Shown here one piece after another: positions 23,861-32,579 of a stretch of 64,000 bases of DNA. Below the pieces are notes generated by a model, which was not told the origin of the DNA, did not search any database, and saw nothing but the letters and a program-made list of their open reading frames with translations. Location of the stretch: NCBI RefSeq assembly GCF_014168815.1, contig NZ_AP021972.1:558001-622000 (forward strand). Direction: 5' to 3'. This DNA is from Klebsiella sp. WP3-W18-ESBL-02. Lineage in GTDB: Bacteria > Pseudomonadota > Gammaproteobacteria > Enterobacterales > Enterobacteriaceae. The number at the start of each line of letters is the position of its first letter. Positions within the stretch are counted from its first letter, which is position 1. A program made the position numbers and the translations under genes.

Positions 23861-26200
23861 ATGAAGCAAATCCGTATGCTGGCGCAGTATTACGTCGACC
23901 TGATGATGAAGCTGGGTCTGGTACGTTTCTCTCTGTTGCTCGCGCTGGCGCTGGTGGTACTGGCGATTGTGGTACAGATGGCCGTCACCATGGTGCTGCA
24001 TGGCCAGGTGGAGAGTATCGATGTTATTCGCTCCATCTTCTTCGGCCTGCTGATTACCCCATGGGCAGTGTATTTTCTGTCGGTGGTGGTTGAGCAGCTT
24101 GAAGAGTCGCGGCAGCGTCTGTCCCGGCTGGTTGAAAAGCTTGAAGAGATGCGCGAACGCGACCTTAAGCTCAACGTTCAGCTGAAAGACAATATTTCCC
24201 AGCTTAACCAGGAGATCAGCGACCGTGAAAAAGCGGAAGCGGAACGTCTGGCTACCCTTGAACAGCTGCGTATTGAGGTACAGGAGCGCGAAGAGACGCA
24301 GATCCGCCTTGAGCAGCAGTCCTCCTTCCTGCGTTCGTTCCTCGACGCATCGCCGGATTTGGTTTTCTATCGCAATGAAGATAAAGAATTTTCCGGCTGT
24401 AACCGGGCGATGGAGCTACTGACGGGTAAAAGTGAAAAGCAGCTGATTCACCTGCATCCTGAAGAGGTGTATAGCGCAGAGGCGGCGGCAAAAGTCATTG
24501 AAACCGATGAAAAAGTCTTCCGTCATAATGTCTCGCTCACCTACGAACAATGGCTCGATTACCCGGACGGACGCAAAGCGTGTTTTGAGATCCGTAAAGT
24601 GCCGTACTACGACCGCGTGGGGAAACGCCACGGCCTGATGGGCTTTGGTCGCGATATTACCGAACGCAAGCGCTACCAGGACGCACTGGAACGCGCCAGC
24701 CGCGACAAAACGACCTTTATCTCCACCATCAGCCATGAACTGCGCACGCCGCTTAACGGCATCGTGGGGCTTAGCCGAATCCTGCTCGACACTAACCTGA
24801 CGGCAGAACAGGAGAAATACCTGAAAACCATCCACGTGTCGGCGGTCACGCTGGGCAATATCTTCAACGATATTATTGATATGGATAAGATGGAGCGCCG
24901 CAAGGTGCAACTGGATAACCAGGAGGTTGATTTCACCGGCTTCCTGGCGGATCTCGAAAACCTTTCCGGTTTGCAGGCCCAGCAAAAGGGGCTTCGCTTC
25001 ATTATGGAGCCAACGTTGCCGCTGCCGCATAAAGTGATTACCGACGGTACCCGCCTGCGACAGATTCTGTGGAACCTGATCAGCAACGCCGTGAAGTTTA
25101 CCCAGCAGGGCAACGTGGTGGTCCGCGTGCGCTATGACGAGGGCGATATGCTGCACTTCGAGGTGGAGGATTCCGGTATCGGTATCCCGCAGGAGGAGCA
25201 GGATAAAATCTTTGCCATGTATTATCAGGTGAAAGATAGCCAGGGCGGTAAACCGGCCACCGGTACCGGGATCGGTCTTGCCGTGTCGAAGCGTCTGGCG
25301 AAAAGCATGGGCGGGGATATCGACGTCTCCAGCCAGCCGGGCCACGGCTCTGTCTTTACCCTGACGGTGCATGCGCCGGCGGTGGCTGAGGAAGTCGAAG
25401 ATACGCTGGAAGAAGACGATATGCCGCTGCCCGCACTGCACGTGCTGCTGGTGGAAGACATTGAGCTGAACGTGATTGTTGCCCGCTCCGTGCTGGAAAA
25501 ACTGGGGAATAGCGTAGACGTCGCCATGACCGGGAAAGCCGCGCTGGAGATGTTTACGCCGGGTGAATATGACCTGGTGCTGCTGGATATCCAACTGCCG
25601 GACATGACCGGTCTGGATATTTCCCGCGAGCTGACGCGTAAATATCATGCCGACGATCTGCCGCCGCTGGTGGCACTGACGGCCAACGTACTGAAGGATA
25701 AGAAAGAATATCTGGATGCTGGCATGGACGATGTGCTGAGTAAACCGCTCTCGGTACCGGCCTTGACGGCGATGATCAAGAAGTTCTGGGATACCGCTGA
25801 AGACGAAGAGGAGAGTACCGTGAGCCAGAGTGATAACGGCAAGTCGCAGCAGCTGCTCGATATACCGATGCTGGAGCAGTATATCGAACTGGTAGGGCCG
25901 AAGCTGATTACCGATGGCCTGGCCGTGTTTGAAAAAATGATGCCGGGCTACCTGGCGGTGCTGGAGTCAAACCTGACCGCCCGTGACCAAAAAGGCATTG
26001 TCGAGGAAGGACACAAGATTAAGGGGGCTGCCGGTTCCGTAGGGCTTCGTCACCTTCAGCAACTAGGGCAACAGATCCAGTCACCGGACCTGCCGGCATG
26101 GTGGGATAACGTAGGTGAATGGGTTGAAGAAATGAAGTCGGAATGGCAGCACGATGTGGCGGTATTGAAAGCGTGGGTAGCCAACGTTGATAAAAAATGA
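23861..26200 (+). CDS. arcB: Aerobic respiration control hybrid sensor kinase ArcB
   Basis: ArcB senses the redox state of the quinone pool and phosphorylates ArcA when oxygen is low. From the ATG at 23861 (AAGGA ribosome binding site) it has 779 residues, one more than E. coli. Two membrane helices (about 23-41 and 58-77) are followed by a coiled linker, a PAS domain with redox cysteines Cys180 and Cys241, a transmitter with His292 (STISHELRTP) and an ATP-binding domain, a receiver with Asp576 and an HPt domain with His718. All phosphorelay residues are present. The residues 124-145 of the linker differ from E. coli. A short GC hairpin follows at 26201-26217; elbB, next in K-12, is missing. 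Confidence 0.97.
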   Translation: MKQIRMLAQYYVDLMMKLGLVRFSLLLALALVVLAIVVQMAVTMVLHGQVESIDVIRSIFFGLLITPWAVYFLSVVVEQLEESRQRLSRLVEKLEEMRERDLKLNVQLKDNISQLNQEISDREKAEAERLATLEQLRIEVQEREETQIRLEQQSSFLRSFLDASPDLVFYRNEDKEFSGCNRAMELLTGKSEKQLIHLHPEEVYSAEAAAKVIETDEKVFRHNVSLTYEQWLDYPDGRKACFEIRKVPYYDRVGKRHGLMGFGRDITERKRYQDALERASRDKTTFISTISHELRTPLNGIVGLSRILLDTNLTAEQEKYLKTIHVSAVTLGNIFNDIIDMDKMERRKVQLDNQEVDFTGFLADLENLSGLQAQQKGLRFIMEPTLPLPHKVITDGTRLRQILWNLISNAVKFTQQGNVVVRVRYDEGDMLHFEVEDSGIGIPQEEQDKIFAMYYQVKDSQGGKPATGTGIGLAVSKRLAKSMGGDIDVSSQPGHGSVFTLTVHAPAVAEEVEDTLEEDDMPLPALHVLLVEDIELNVIVARSVLEKLGNSVDVAMTGKAALEMFTPGEYDLVLLDIQLPDMTGLDISRELTRKYHADDLPPLVALTANVLKDKKEYLDAGMDDVLSKPLSVPALTAMIKKFWDTAEDEEESTVSQSDNGKSQQLLDIPMLEQYIELVGPKLITDGLAVFEKMMPGYLAVLESNLTARDQKGIVEEGHKIKGAAGSVGLRHLQQLGQQIQSPDLPAWWDNVGEWVEEMKSEWQHDVAVLKAWVANVDKK

Positions 26201-26424
26201 CCCCGGTCTAGCCGGGGTGCGCGAATACTGCGCCAACACCAGGGAACTGGTGGCTGCGTCAGATGATTGGCTTGATTTTGTTTGTTTGACACAACCTGAA
26301 ATACGATTGCACGCTCAATAAGATAGCAAAACTTAAAATGTTTGTTACGTGAATCAGTAAAATGTGTGAAGCGTAACGCTTAATCAGAAATATTAATCAG
26401 CGTCAGAGAGTTAGCGAGAACGAG
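26201..26424. other. arcB-mtgA gap, lacking elbB
   Basis: Only 224 bp separate arcB from mtgA, and no elbB coding sequence is present. It holds a CCCCGG/CCGGGG hairpin (26201-26217), a CACCAG/CTGGTG stem (26236-26251) and AT-rich DNA that must supply the mtgA promoter. TTGACA at 26284-26289 looks like a -35, but no -10 stands at the right distance. Confidence 0.6.
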
Positions 26425-27144
26425 ATGGCTTTGAGGAGTGTAGCTGGGCTAAAACGTCTGGTCTTGCGGCTGCTGCTGCTATTGGTGCTGGCATGGGGCG
26501 GCGGCATTGCCGCGTTCAGTATTCTGCCGGTACCATTTTCTGCCGTGATGATTGAGCGCCAGGTGGGGGCATGGCTGTCGGGAGACTTCGGCTATGTTGC
26601 CCATTCGGACTGGGTCAGCATGGATGACATTTCGCCGTGGATGGGGCTCGCGGTGATTGCCGCCGAGGACCAAAAGTTCCCCGATCACTGGGGCTTTGAC
26701 GTCACGGCAATTGAGAAGGCGCTGGCGCACAATGAGCGCAACGAAAACCGCATCCGCGGCGCATCAACGCTGTCGCAGCAGACGGCAAAGAACCTGTTCC
26801 TGTGGGACGGGCGCAGCTGGCTGCGTAAAGGGCTGGAGGCGGGTCTCACGCTGGGAATTGAGACGGTGTGGAGCAAGAAGCGCATTCTGACCGTCTACCT
26901 GAATATCGCTGAGTTTGGCGACGGCGTTTTTGGCGTGGAGGCTGCGTCGCAGCGCTTTTTCCATAAACCGGCCAGTAAGTTGACGATGGCGGAGGCTGCG
27001 CTGCTGGCGGCCGTGTTGCCAAACCCCATTCGCTTTAAGGCCAGCGCGCCGTCAGGGTATGTACGCAGCCGTCAGGCGTGGATTTTACGCCAGATGCGTC
27101 AGCTGGGCGGGGAAGGGTTTATGCGGGAAAATAAGCTGTATTAG
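26425..27144 (+). CDS. mtgA: Monofunctional biosynthetic peptidoglycan transglycosylase MtgA
   Basis: MtgA polymerises glycan strands from lipid II at the periplasmic face of the inner membrane. The protein has 239 residues (242 in E. coli). A membrane anchor occupies about residues 12-35, and the GT51 domain follows with AAEDQKFPDHWGFD holding the catalytic glutamate, then RGASTLSQQTAKNLFLW and KKRILTVYLNIAEFG, all family signatures. No transpeptidase domain is present, as expected. In K-12 it follows elbB; here it directly follows arcB after 224 bp. Confidence 0.96.
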   Translation: MALRSVAGLKRLVLRLLLLLVLAWGGGIAAFSILPVPFSAVMIERQVGAWLSGDFGYVAHSDWVSMDDISPWMGLAVIAAEDQKFPDHWGFDVTAIEKALAHNERNENRIRGASTLSQQTAKNLFLWDGRSWLRKGLEAGLTLGIETVWSKKRILTVYLNIAEFGDGVFGVEAASQRFFHKPASKLTMAEAALLAAVLPNPIRFKASAPSGYVRSRQAWILRQMRQLGGEGFMRENKLY

Positions 27145-27164
27145 CTGCAGGTTGCGGTGAGTTT

Positions 27165-27252
27165 TGTAGGCGCTGATAAGCGTAGCGCCATCTGGCATTC
27201 GTAAAGCACCGCTGTATTGCCGGATGGCGGCGTAAACGCCTTATCCGGCCTA
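27165..27252. repeat. Inverted REP pair between mtgA and npr
   Basis: Two REP-like units face each other: one at about 27165-27198 (GTAGGCGCTGATAAGCGTAG...) and one at 27219-27252 (GCCGGATGGCGGCGTAAACG...ending GGCCTAC). The arms are related but not identical. They lie at the convergent ends of mtgA and the rpoN operon. Confidence 0.85.
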
Positions 27253-27257
27253 CGAGA

Positions 27258-27530
27258 CTAGTCTTCGTCAAACCCGGCGTTAAACAGCGCAATCACCGCC
27301 GCCAGCGCTTCCACTTCCTGTGGGCCGGTGGCTTCAACCTCAATCTGGCGACCCTTGGCGGAGTCGAGCATCAGCAGCGCAATCACGCTGTTGGCTTCCG
27401 CTTCGGTGCCTTCGTCATTACGCAGCAAGACTTCCGCGTCAAAATCCTGCATCAGCTCAAACAGCTTCATCGCCGGGCGAGCGTGCATGCCCAGCTTATT
27501 AGTGATTTCAACGGTCTGTTTTACGGTCAT
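27258..27530 (-). CDS. npr: Nitrogen-PTS phosphocarrier protein NPr
   Basis: NPr (PtsO) is the HPr-like carrier of the nitrogen-related phosphotransferase system, passing phosphate from PtsP to PtsN. The 90 residues equal E. coli, with the phosphorylated His16 in KLGMHARPA and the second conserved region around EANSVIALLMLDSAKG. It is the last gene of the long minus-strand operon, overlaps rapZ by 4 bp and is followed by the REP pair. Confidence 0.97.
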   Translation of the reverse strand: MTVKQTVEITNKLGMHARPAMKLFELMQDFDAEVLLRNDEGTEAEANSVIALLMLDSAKGRQIEVEATGPQEVEALAAVIALFNAGFDED

Positions 27531-28381
27531 GATTTGCGTTTTTCCAGCGTCCGATGACGAGACTGCACGTTCTTACCGCGTGAGCGGAAGTAGTCAGCCA
27601 GCTGTTCGGCAACGTAAACCGAACGGTGTTTACCGCCGGTACAACCAATGGCCACCGTCAGATAGCTACGGTTGTTGGTTTCCAGCATAGGTAACCATAG
27701 CTCAAGATAGCTGCGGGTCTGGTAAATAAAGTTGTGAACCTCGGTGTGCCTGTCGAGGAACGCGGCGACCGGTTTGTCGAGGCCGGTCATCGGACGCAGC
27801 TTCGGATCCCAGTGCGGGTTCGGCAGGAAGCGCACGTCGAAAACGTAATCGGCGTCAATAGGGATACCGTGCTTGAAGCCGAAGGATTCAAATACCATCG
27901 TCAGCTCACGCTCGCGTTTACCCAGAAGACGGGTACGCAGCATTTCCGCCAGCTCGTGAACGGACATCTCGGAGGTATCGACGATCAGATCGGCGCGAGA
28001 GCGCAGCGGCTCCAGCAGGTTGCTCTCTTCATCAATGGCGCTTTCCAGCGACAGATTCTTACTTGAGAGGGGGTGCAGACGACGGGTGTCGCTGTAGCGA
28101 CGAATCAGCGTATTGCGATCGGCATCGAGGAACAGAAGCTGCGGGGAGAAGTTGTCCGGCAGGTTCTCCATTGCACGTTCGAAGATTTCCGGCGTTTCGG
28201 GCATGTTACGCACGTCAATGCTGACGGCGGCCGATATCTCGCGGTCAGCCAGCGTTTTCGCCAGTTCCGGCAGCAGCACCACCGGCAGGTTATCCACGCA
28301 GTAGAAGCCCATATCTTCCAGCGCCCTCAGGGCCACTGATTTTCCCGAGCCAGAGCGGCCGCTGACGATCATCAGTACCAT
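27527..28381 (-). CDS. rapZ: RNase adapter protein RapZ
   Basis: RapZ binds glucosamine-6-phosphate and the small RNAs GlmY and GlmZ, directing RNase E to GlmZ and so tuning glmS. The 284 residues equal E. coli. The Walker A motif GRSGSGKS is at residues 8-15, a Walker B-like region follows, and the C-terminal RNA-binding half includes GCTGGKHRSVYVAEQLA and the basic tail RKNVQSRHRTLEKRKS-like segment. It overlaps npr by 4 bp. In this window it shares an operon with rpoN, as in E. coli; glmM, the next enzyme after GlmS, is encoded at 51.2 kb. Confidence 0.97.
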   Translation of the reverse strand: MVLMIVSGRSGSGKSVALRALEDMGFYCVDNLPVVLLPELAKTLADREISAAVSIDVRNMPETPEIFERAMENLPDNFSPQLLFLDADRNTLIRRYSDTRRLHPLSSKNLSLESAIDEESNLLEPLRSRADLIVDTSEMSVHELAEMLRTRLLGKRERELTMVFESFGFKHGIPIDADYVFDVRFLPNPHWDPKLRPMTGLDKPVAAFLDRHTEVHNFIYQTRSYLELWLPMLETNNRSYLTVAIGCTGGKHRSVYVAEQLADYFRSRGKNVQSRHRTLEKRKS

Positions 28382-28414
28382 GTACCGTTTCTCCTCAGTA
28401 CGATGTGATGTCCA

Positions 28415-28903
28415 TTATGCATCATCGTGGGTTTCCGTATCGGTGATGATTTGATACAGCTCTTCGTCGCTCTGCGCGGCGCGCAGGCGGCGACAAATGG
28501 TTTTATCCGCCAGACGTTTTGCCACCAGGGAAAGCGTATGCAGGTGGGTTTTGGTCTGGTCTGCCGGCACCAGTAGCGCAAAGAGTAAATCGACCGGCTG
28601 GTTGTCGATGGCGTCGAAGGCGATTGGCGTTTCCAACTGCACAAACACGCCGACGGCGCGCAGCGTATCTTCTTCCAGCTTGCCGTGCGGGATCGCGATA
28701 CCGTTACCGATGCCGGTACTGCCCATTTTTTCACGGGTCAGAATGGCTTCAAACACCACCTGCGGCGGCAGGCTAAGTTGTTTAGCCGCCAGCTCGCTGA
28801 TGATCTCAAGCGCGCGTTTTTTACTCTGGCAGTGTACTGCACTGCGGGTACATTCCTGGTTAAGGACATTGCTCAGTTGTAGAGCCGAATCGTTATTTGT
28901 CAT
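28415..28903 (-). CDS. ptsN: Nitrogen-regulatory PTS protein PtsN (EIIA-Ntr)
   Basis: PtsN is the terminal phosphoacceptor of the nitrogen PTS and regulates potassium transport (TrkA, KdpD) and other targets through protein contacts. The ATG at 28903 gives 162 residues beginning MTNNDSALQLSNVLN, near the 163 of E. coli; it has an AGGTG ribosome binding site. An upstream in-frame start would run through the palindrome described separately and is unlikely. The phosphorylated His73 lies in GIAIPHGK. It is located between hpf and rapZ. Confidence 0.96.
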   Translation of the reverse strand: MTNNDSALQLSNVLNQECTRSAVHCQSKKRALEIISELAAKQLSLPPQVVFEAILTREKMGSTGIGNGIAIPHGKLEEDTLRAVGVFVQLETPIAFDAIDNQPVDLLFALLVPADQTKTHLHTLSLVAKRLADKTICRRLRAAQSDEELYQIITDTETHDDA

Positions 28904-28917
28904 AATTTCACCTAAGC

Positions 28918-28948
28918 GCCGCCCGATATGCCGGGCATATCGGGCGGC
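28918..28948. repeat. Perfect 31-bp palindrome between hpf and ptsN
   Basis: Two 15-bp arms (28918-28932 and 28934-28948) are exact complements around a single central G. In the minus-strand message this makes a very stable GC-rich hairpin that ends two bases before the ptsN ribosome binding site. No U tract follows. It is not of the usual REP sequence. Confidence 0.9.
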
Positions 28949-28959
28949 TGCTCGGACAA

Positions 28960-29247
28960 TCAATGTTGTTTTAGTTTATCTTTGTGCTTGTTTAACTGTC
29001 TCGCCAGTTTATCGATTAAACCGTCGATAGCGGCGTACATATCCTGCCCTTCCGCGCTGGCATGAAGTTCGCCCCCGTTAACGTGCAGTGTAGCATCCGA
29101 GATGTGCGTCAATTTCTCCACTTTTAACACAATATGGACCTGATTGATCCTCTCGAAGAATTGTTCCAGCTTGCTGAATTTCGCATTCACGAATTCGCGC
29201 ATTGGCTCGGTAATTTCGACGTTGTGTCCAGTGATGTTGAGCTGCAT
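28960..29247 (-). CDS. hpf: Ribosome hibernation promoting factor HPF (short form)
   Basis: HPF binds the 30S decoding channel in stationary phase and converts 90S dimers into 100S hibernating ribosomes. The ATG at 29247, with AAGGA eight bases upstream, gives 95 residues, the E. coli length, starting MQLNITGHNVEIT and ending KHKDKLKQH. The conserved HVNGGELHASAEGQDMYAAIDGLIDKL segment matches the family. It begins 22 bp after rpoN in the same operon. Confidence 0.97.
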   Translation of the reverse strand: MQLNITGHNVEITEPMREFVNAKFSKLEQFFERINQVHIVLKVEKLTHISDATLHVNGGELHASAEGQDMYAAIDGLIDKLARQLNKHKDKLKQH

Positions 29248-29269
29248 AGTGTCTTCCTTATCAGTAGTG

Positions 29270-30703
29270 TCAGACCAGCTGTTTACGCTGGTTAGACGGC
29301 GGAATGGATAAAGACTCTCGGTACTTTGCAACGGTGCGCCGTGCCACCATGATACCCTGTTCAGAGAGCATGGTGGTCAGTTTACTGTCGCTCAGTGGTT
29401 TTGCGGGATTCTCCGCGGCAATCAATTTCTTCACCAGTGCACGAATCGCCGTGGACGAGGCTTCGCCGCCGCCCTCGGTGCTGACGTGGCTGGAGAAGAA
29501 ATACTTAAGCTCGAAAATGCCCCGTGGGCTATGCAAATACTTCTGCGTGGTAACACGCGAAATCGTGGACTCGTGCATTTCGACGGTCTGGGCGATGTCC
29601 GCCAGCACCATCGGTTTCATATACTCTTCGCCAAGATCGAAAAAGGCCTGCTGCTGTTCAACGATGCAGCGGCTGACGCGCAGCAGCGTGTCGTTGCGGC
29701 TTTCCAGACTCTTAATCAGCCACTTCGCTTCCTGCAGGTTGCTGCGGATAAACTGGCTGTCGGCGTCGTTGCGGGCGTTATTGCACATGCCCGCATAGTG
29801 CTGGTTAATCTGCAGACGCGGGATGCTGTCGGCGTTCAGTTCCACCACCCAGCGATCGTTCACCTTACGCACCAGCACGTCAGGAATGACGTATTCAGGT
29901 TCACCGGTCTGGATCGATTGGCCGGGGCGCGGATCTAATGACTGGATCAGATCGACCGCTTCTTTCAGCACGTCTTCTTTCAGCCGCGTGACGCGCATCA
30001 GCGAACGGAAGTCATGGTTGGCGAGCAGATCCAGATGCTCACTGATGATTAGGCGAGCTTCATCAAGACGCGGCGTCGTAGGTGAGAACTGGGAAAGCTG
30101 GATCAGCAAACAGTCGCGGAGATCTTTGGCGGCGACGCCTACCGGATCGAAGCGTTGGATACGCTTCAACACCGCTTCCACTTCATCGAGGCCAATCTCG
30201 TCGTCGCCGATGCTTTCGCGAATATCTTCCACGGAAACGGTGAGGTAGCCGGTGTCGTCCACCGCGTCGACGATGGAGGTGGCGATGGCGCGGTCGGTAT
30301 CGGTAAACGGCGTCAGTTCAACCTGCCACATCAGGTAATCCTGCAGCGACTGGGTTGTTTCGCCCTGGTAAACCGGCAGCTCGTCGTCCTGGTAGTCGGC
30401 CCCGGTGCCGGAAGGCGTCCCGGCGGTATAGATCTCGTCCCAGCTGGCGTCAAGCGGCAGCTCTTCGGGCATATCGGGCTTTTCCAGCGCGTCAACGCTG
30501 TCCAGCGTTTCGTGATCGGTGGCTTCCTGAGTTTCTACTTCTTCGTGAAGATCGGTTTGCTCGAGCAGGGGGTTGCTCTCCAGCGCCTGCTGGAGTTCCT
30601 GCTGAAGTTCCAGCGTAGACAGCTGCAGCAGACGAATAGCCTGCTGCAGCTGTGGCGTCATGGCAAGCTGTTGGCTGAGCCTTAATTGCAAACCTTGCTT
30701 CAT
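29270..30703 (-). CDS. rpoN: RNA polymerase sigma-54 factor RpoN
   Basis: RpoN is the sigma factor for nitrogen-regulated and other enhancer-dependent promoters. The 477 residues equal E. coli. Region I (about 1-50) is rich in glutamine and leucine (MKQGLQLRLSQQLAMTPQLQQAIRLLQ); an acidic region II follows; the core-binding and DNA-binding domains end in the RpoN box ARRTVAKYRE near residue 454. The gene lies between lptB and hpf, 45 bp after lptB. Its products and the nitrogen PTS genes downstream share this operon. Confidence 0.98.
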   Translation of the reverse strand: MKQGLQLRLSQQLAMTPQLQQAIRLLQLSTLELQQELQQALESNPLLEQTDLHEEVETQEATDHETLDSVDALEKPDMPEELPLDASWDEIYTAGTPSGTGADYQDDELPVYQGETTQSLQDYLMWQVELTPFTDTDRAIATSIVDAVDDTGYLTVSVEDIRESIGDDEIGLDEVEAVLKRIQRFDPVGVAAKDLRDCLLIQLSQFSPTTPRLDEARLIISEHLDLLANHDFRSLMRVTRLKEDVLKEAVDLIQSLDPRPGQSIQTGEPEYVIPDVLVRKVNDRWVVELNADSIPRLQINQHYAGMCNNARNDADSQFIRSNLQEAKWLIKSLESRNDTLLRVSRCIVEQQQAFFDLGEEYMKPMVLADIAQTVEMHESTISRVTTQKYLHSPRGIFELKYFFSSHVSTEGGGEASSTAIRALVKKLIAAENPAKPLSDSKLTTMLSEQGIMVARRTVAKYRESLSIPPSNQRKQLV

Positions 30704-30748
30704 GTTCAGAACGAATATCTCCCGCTAACGTCGTTAACCACTACCCTA

Positions 30749-31474
30749 TCAGAGTCTGAAGTCTTCCCCAAGATACACGCGTTTAACATGTTCGTCTTGT
30801 AGGATCTCCTGAGGGGTACCGTGGGCAATCAGATGCCCCTGGCTGACGATATAAGCGCGTTCACACACCGCCAGCGTTTCACGGACGTTGTGGTCGGTAA
30901 TCAGTACGCCAAGGCCGCTGTCGCGCAGGTGTTCGATAATACGTTTAATGTCGATAACCGAAATCGGGTCTACGCCGGCAAACGGTTCATCCAGCAGGAT
31001 AAATTTCGGGTTTGCCGCCAGCGCGCGGGCGATTTCGACGCGGCGGCGTTCCCCGCCGGATAGCGCCTGGCCCAGACTGTCGCGCAGATGCTCGATGTGG
31101 AACTCTTCCATCAGCTCTTTAGCACGGTCTTCACGCTGTTCGTTGCTCAGATCGTCGCGGATTTGCAGCACGGCCATCAGGTTATCGTAAACGCTCAGAC
31201 GGCGGAAAATAGAGGCTTCCTGCGGCAGATAGCCGATACCCCGGCGCGCGCGCGCGTGCAGCGGCAGCAGGCTGATGTCTTCGTCATCAATGATGATATT
31301 GCCCGCGTCGCGCGGCACGATCCCAACCACCATGTAGAAGGTGGTGGTTTTACCCGCGCCGTTTGGCCCAAGCAGACCCACAATCTCACCGGAATTCACG
31401 GTCAGACTGACATCTTCCACTACGCGGCGGCCTTTGTAGGCCTTCGCCAGATTTTTTGCAGTTAATGTCGCCAT
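30749..31474 (-). CDS. lptB: LPS export ABC transporter ATP-binding protein LptB
   Basis: LptB is the ATPase of the LptB2FG complex that extracts lipopolysaccharide from the inner membrane and pushes it along the LptCA bridge. The 241 residues equal E. coli. Walker A GPNGAGKT is at 36-43, the signature LSGGERRRVEIARAL near 139-153 and Walker B FILLDEPFAGVDP with the catalytic glutamate near 163. It follows lptA by 6 bp. LptF and LptG are encoded elsewhere. Confidence 0.98.
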   Translation of the reverse strand: MATLTAKNLAKAYKGRRVVEDVSLTVNSGEIVGLLGPNGAGKTTTFYMVVGIVPRDAGNIIIDDEDISLLPLHARARRGIGYLPQEASIFRRLSVYDNLMAVLQIRDDLSNEQREDRAKELMEEFHIEHLRDSLGQALSGGERRRVEIARALAANPKFILLDEPFAGVDPISVIDIKRIIEHLRDSGLGVLITDHNVRETLAVCERAYIVSQGHLIAHGTPQEILQDEHVKRVYLGEDFRL

Positions 31475-31480
31475 AACGGA

Positions 31481-32035
31481 TTAGTTACTCTTCTTCTGTG
31501 CCGGAGCCTGATCTTTGGACTTGTCCTGCAGCTGGGATGGCACCAGAACGGTGGTCACGCGTTTGCCTTTATCGCTAAACGCCTGCATTTTCTGTTCCTT
31601 GACCAGGTACGTGATCTTGTCGCCCTTGATGTTGCTGTCGAGCTGCTCAAGGTAAGCGTTGCCGGTCAGCACCACGAAGTCGTTCGCCAGCTCATAGCGC
31701 ATTTTCGACGCATGGCCTTTCACCGGTTTGCCGTTGTCCTGCATCTGGTAGAAGGTGGCCGGATTGCCGTAGCCTTCAATAACTTCTTTACCCTGCTGAT
31801 TCGCAGGGCGGGTCACGACCACTTTGTCAGCGTTAATTTTGATTGTGCCCTGGGTGACGACGACGTTGCCGGTAAAGGTCACGACGTTGCCCTGCATATC
31901 CAACGACTGCTGATCGGATTCAATGTGAATCGGTTGATTGGTATCGCCGGTCACCGCCATGGCCGGCAGGCTAGCGGCCAGCAGAGAAGCGACGAGCGCC
32001 AGCTTAAGGCTGAGTTTGTTTGTTCTGAATTTCAT
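31481..32035 (-). CDS. lptA: LPS export periplasmic bridge protein LptA
   Basis: LptA forms the periplasmic beta-jellyroll bridge that carries lipopolysaccharide from LptC to LptD. The ATG at 32035 gives 184 residues (185 in E. coli) with a signal peptide cleaved near AMA-VTGDTNQPIHIESDQQ. A longer in-frame start at 32056 lies deeper inside lptC and would spoil the signal peptide spacing. The gene overlaps the end of lptC by 32 bp, so translation is probably coupled. In E. coli a sigma-E promoter inside kdsC-lptC also drives lptA. Confidence 0.96.
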   Translation of the reverse strand: MKFRTNKLSLKLALVASLLAASLPAMAVTGDTNQPIHIESDQQSLDMQGNVVTFTGNVVVTQGTIKINADKVVVTRPANQQGKEVIEGYGNPATFYQMQDNGKPVKGHASKMRYELANDFVVLTGNAYLEQLDSNIKGDKITYLVKEQKMQAFSDKGKRVTTVLVPSQLQDKSKDQAPAQKKSN

Positions 32036-32579
32036 AAGAGGTTCTAACCTTTTCAATCAGCTCGGCGTTTTTGCTGCGTAAATTGCCGCGCATTTTCAGG
32101 CCGCTGGAATTAAATGTTGTGCCGTATAACGTCACCAGATCGTCAGAGGAAACATCCTGAGTTATCAGGTTTACCTGGGCATTATCCGTCGTAATCTTAC
32201 GCAGTTGTGCGTCTTCTGTCAGCGCGTTGATTTCAACGTGCCCGTAGAGGTACAGCATGCGGTCGTTGGTCAGCTTCGCTTTATCGGCTTTAATCGACCA
32301 GGTTGGCACCTTGGCGGCGTCAAATGTTGTCAGTACGGGGCGAGTAAACCACGACAGACTCTGATCGGAAAAATACTCCACGTGTTCGGCAATTAACCGG
32401 TAGGAGAGCGCGCCTTCGGGGCTGTACACCACCGTATCGGTATGCTCGCTTTTATAAGTTGGATCGCCAGCGTTTGTTGTCACCGGGCCGCTGTCTTCTT
32501 TATCGGCAAGATTAAGGCCGATCAGGACAAGCGCCACCAGCGATAGCAGAATGATAACCCAACGTCTGGTTTTACTCAT
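32004..32579 (-). CDS. lptC: LPS export protein LptC
   Basis: LptC is a bitopic inner-membrane protein that receives lipopolysaccharide from LptB2FG and hands it to LptA. The 191 residues equal E. coli, with a membrane helix at about 7-25 and the LptC/OstA-like beta-jellyroll after it. The conserved glycine-rich turn LYGTTFNSSGLKMRGNLRSKNAEL is present near the C-terminus. It overlaps kdsC by 4 bp (ATGA) and lptA by 32 bp. Confidence 0.97.
   Translation of the reverse strand: MSKTRRWVIILLSLVALVLIGLNLADKEDSGPVTTNAGDPTYKSEHTDTVVYSPEGALSYRLIAEHVEYFSDQSLSWFTRPVLTTFDAAKVPTWSIKADKAKLTNDRMLYLYGHVEINALTEDAQLRKITTDNAQVNLITQDVSSDDLVTLYGTTFNSSGLKMRGNLRSKNAELIEKVRTSYEIQNKQTQP

Noticed and set aside
26284..26289. 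TTGACA as the mtgA -35
   Set aside because: No -10-like hexamer lies 16-18 bp downstream; the match alone is not enough.
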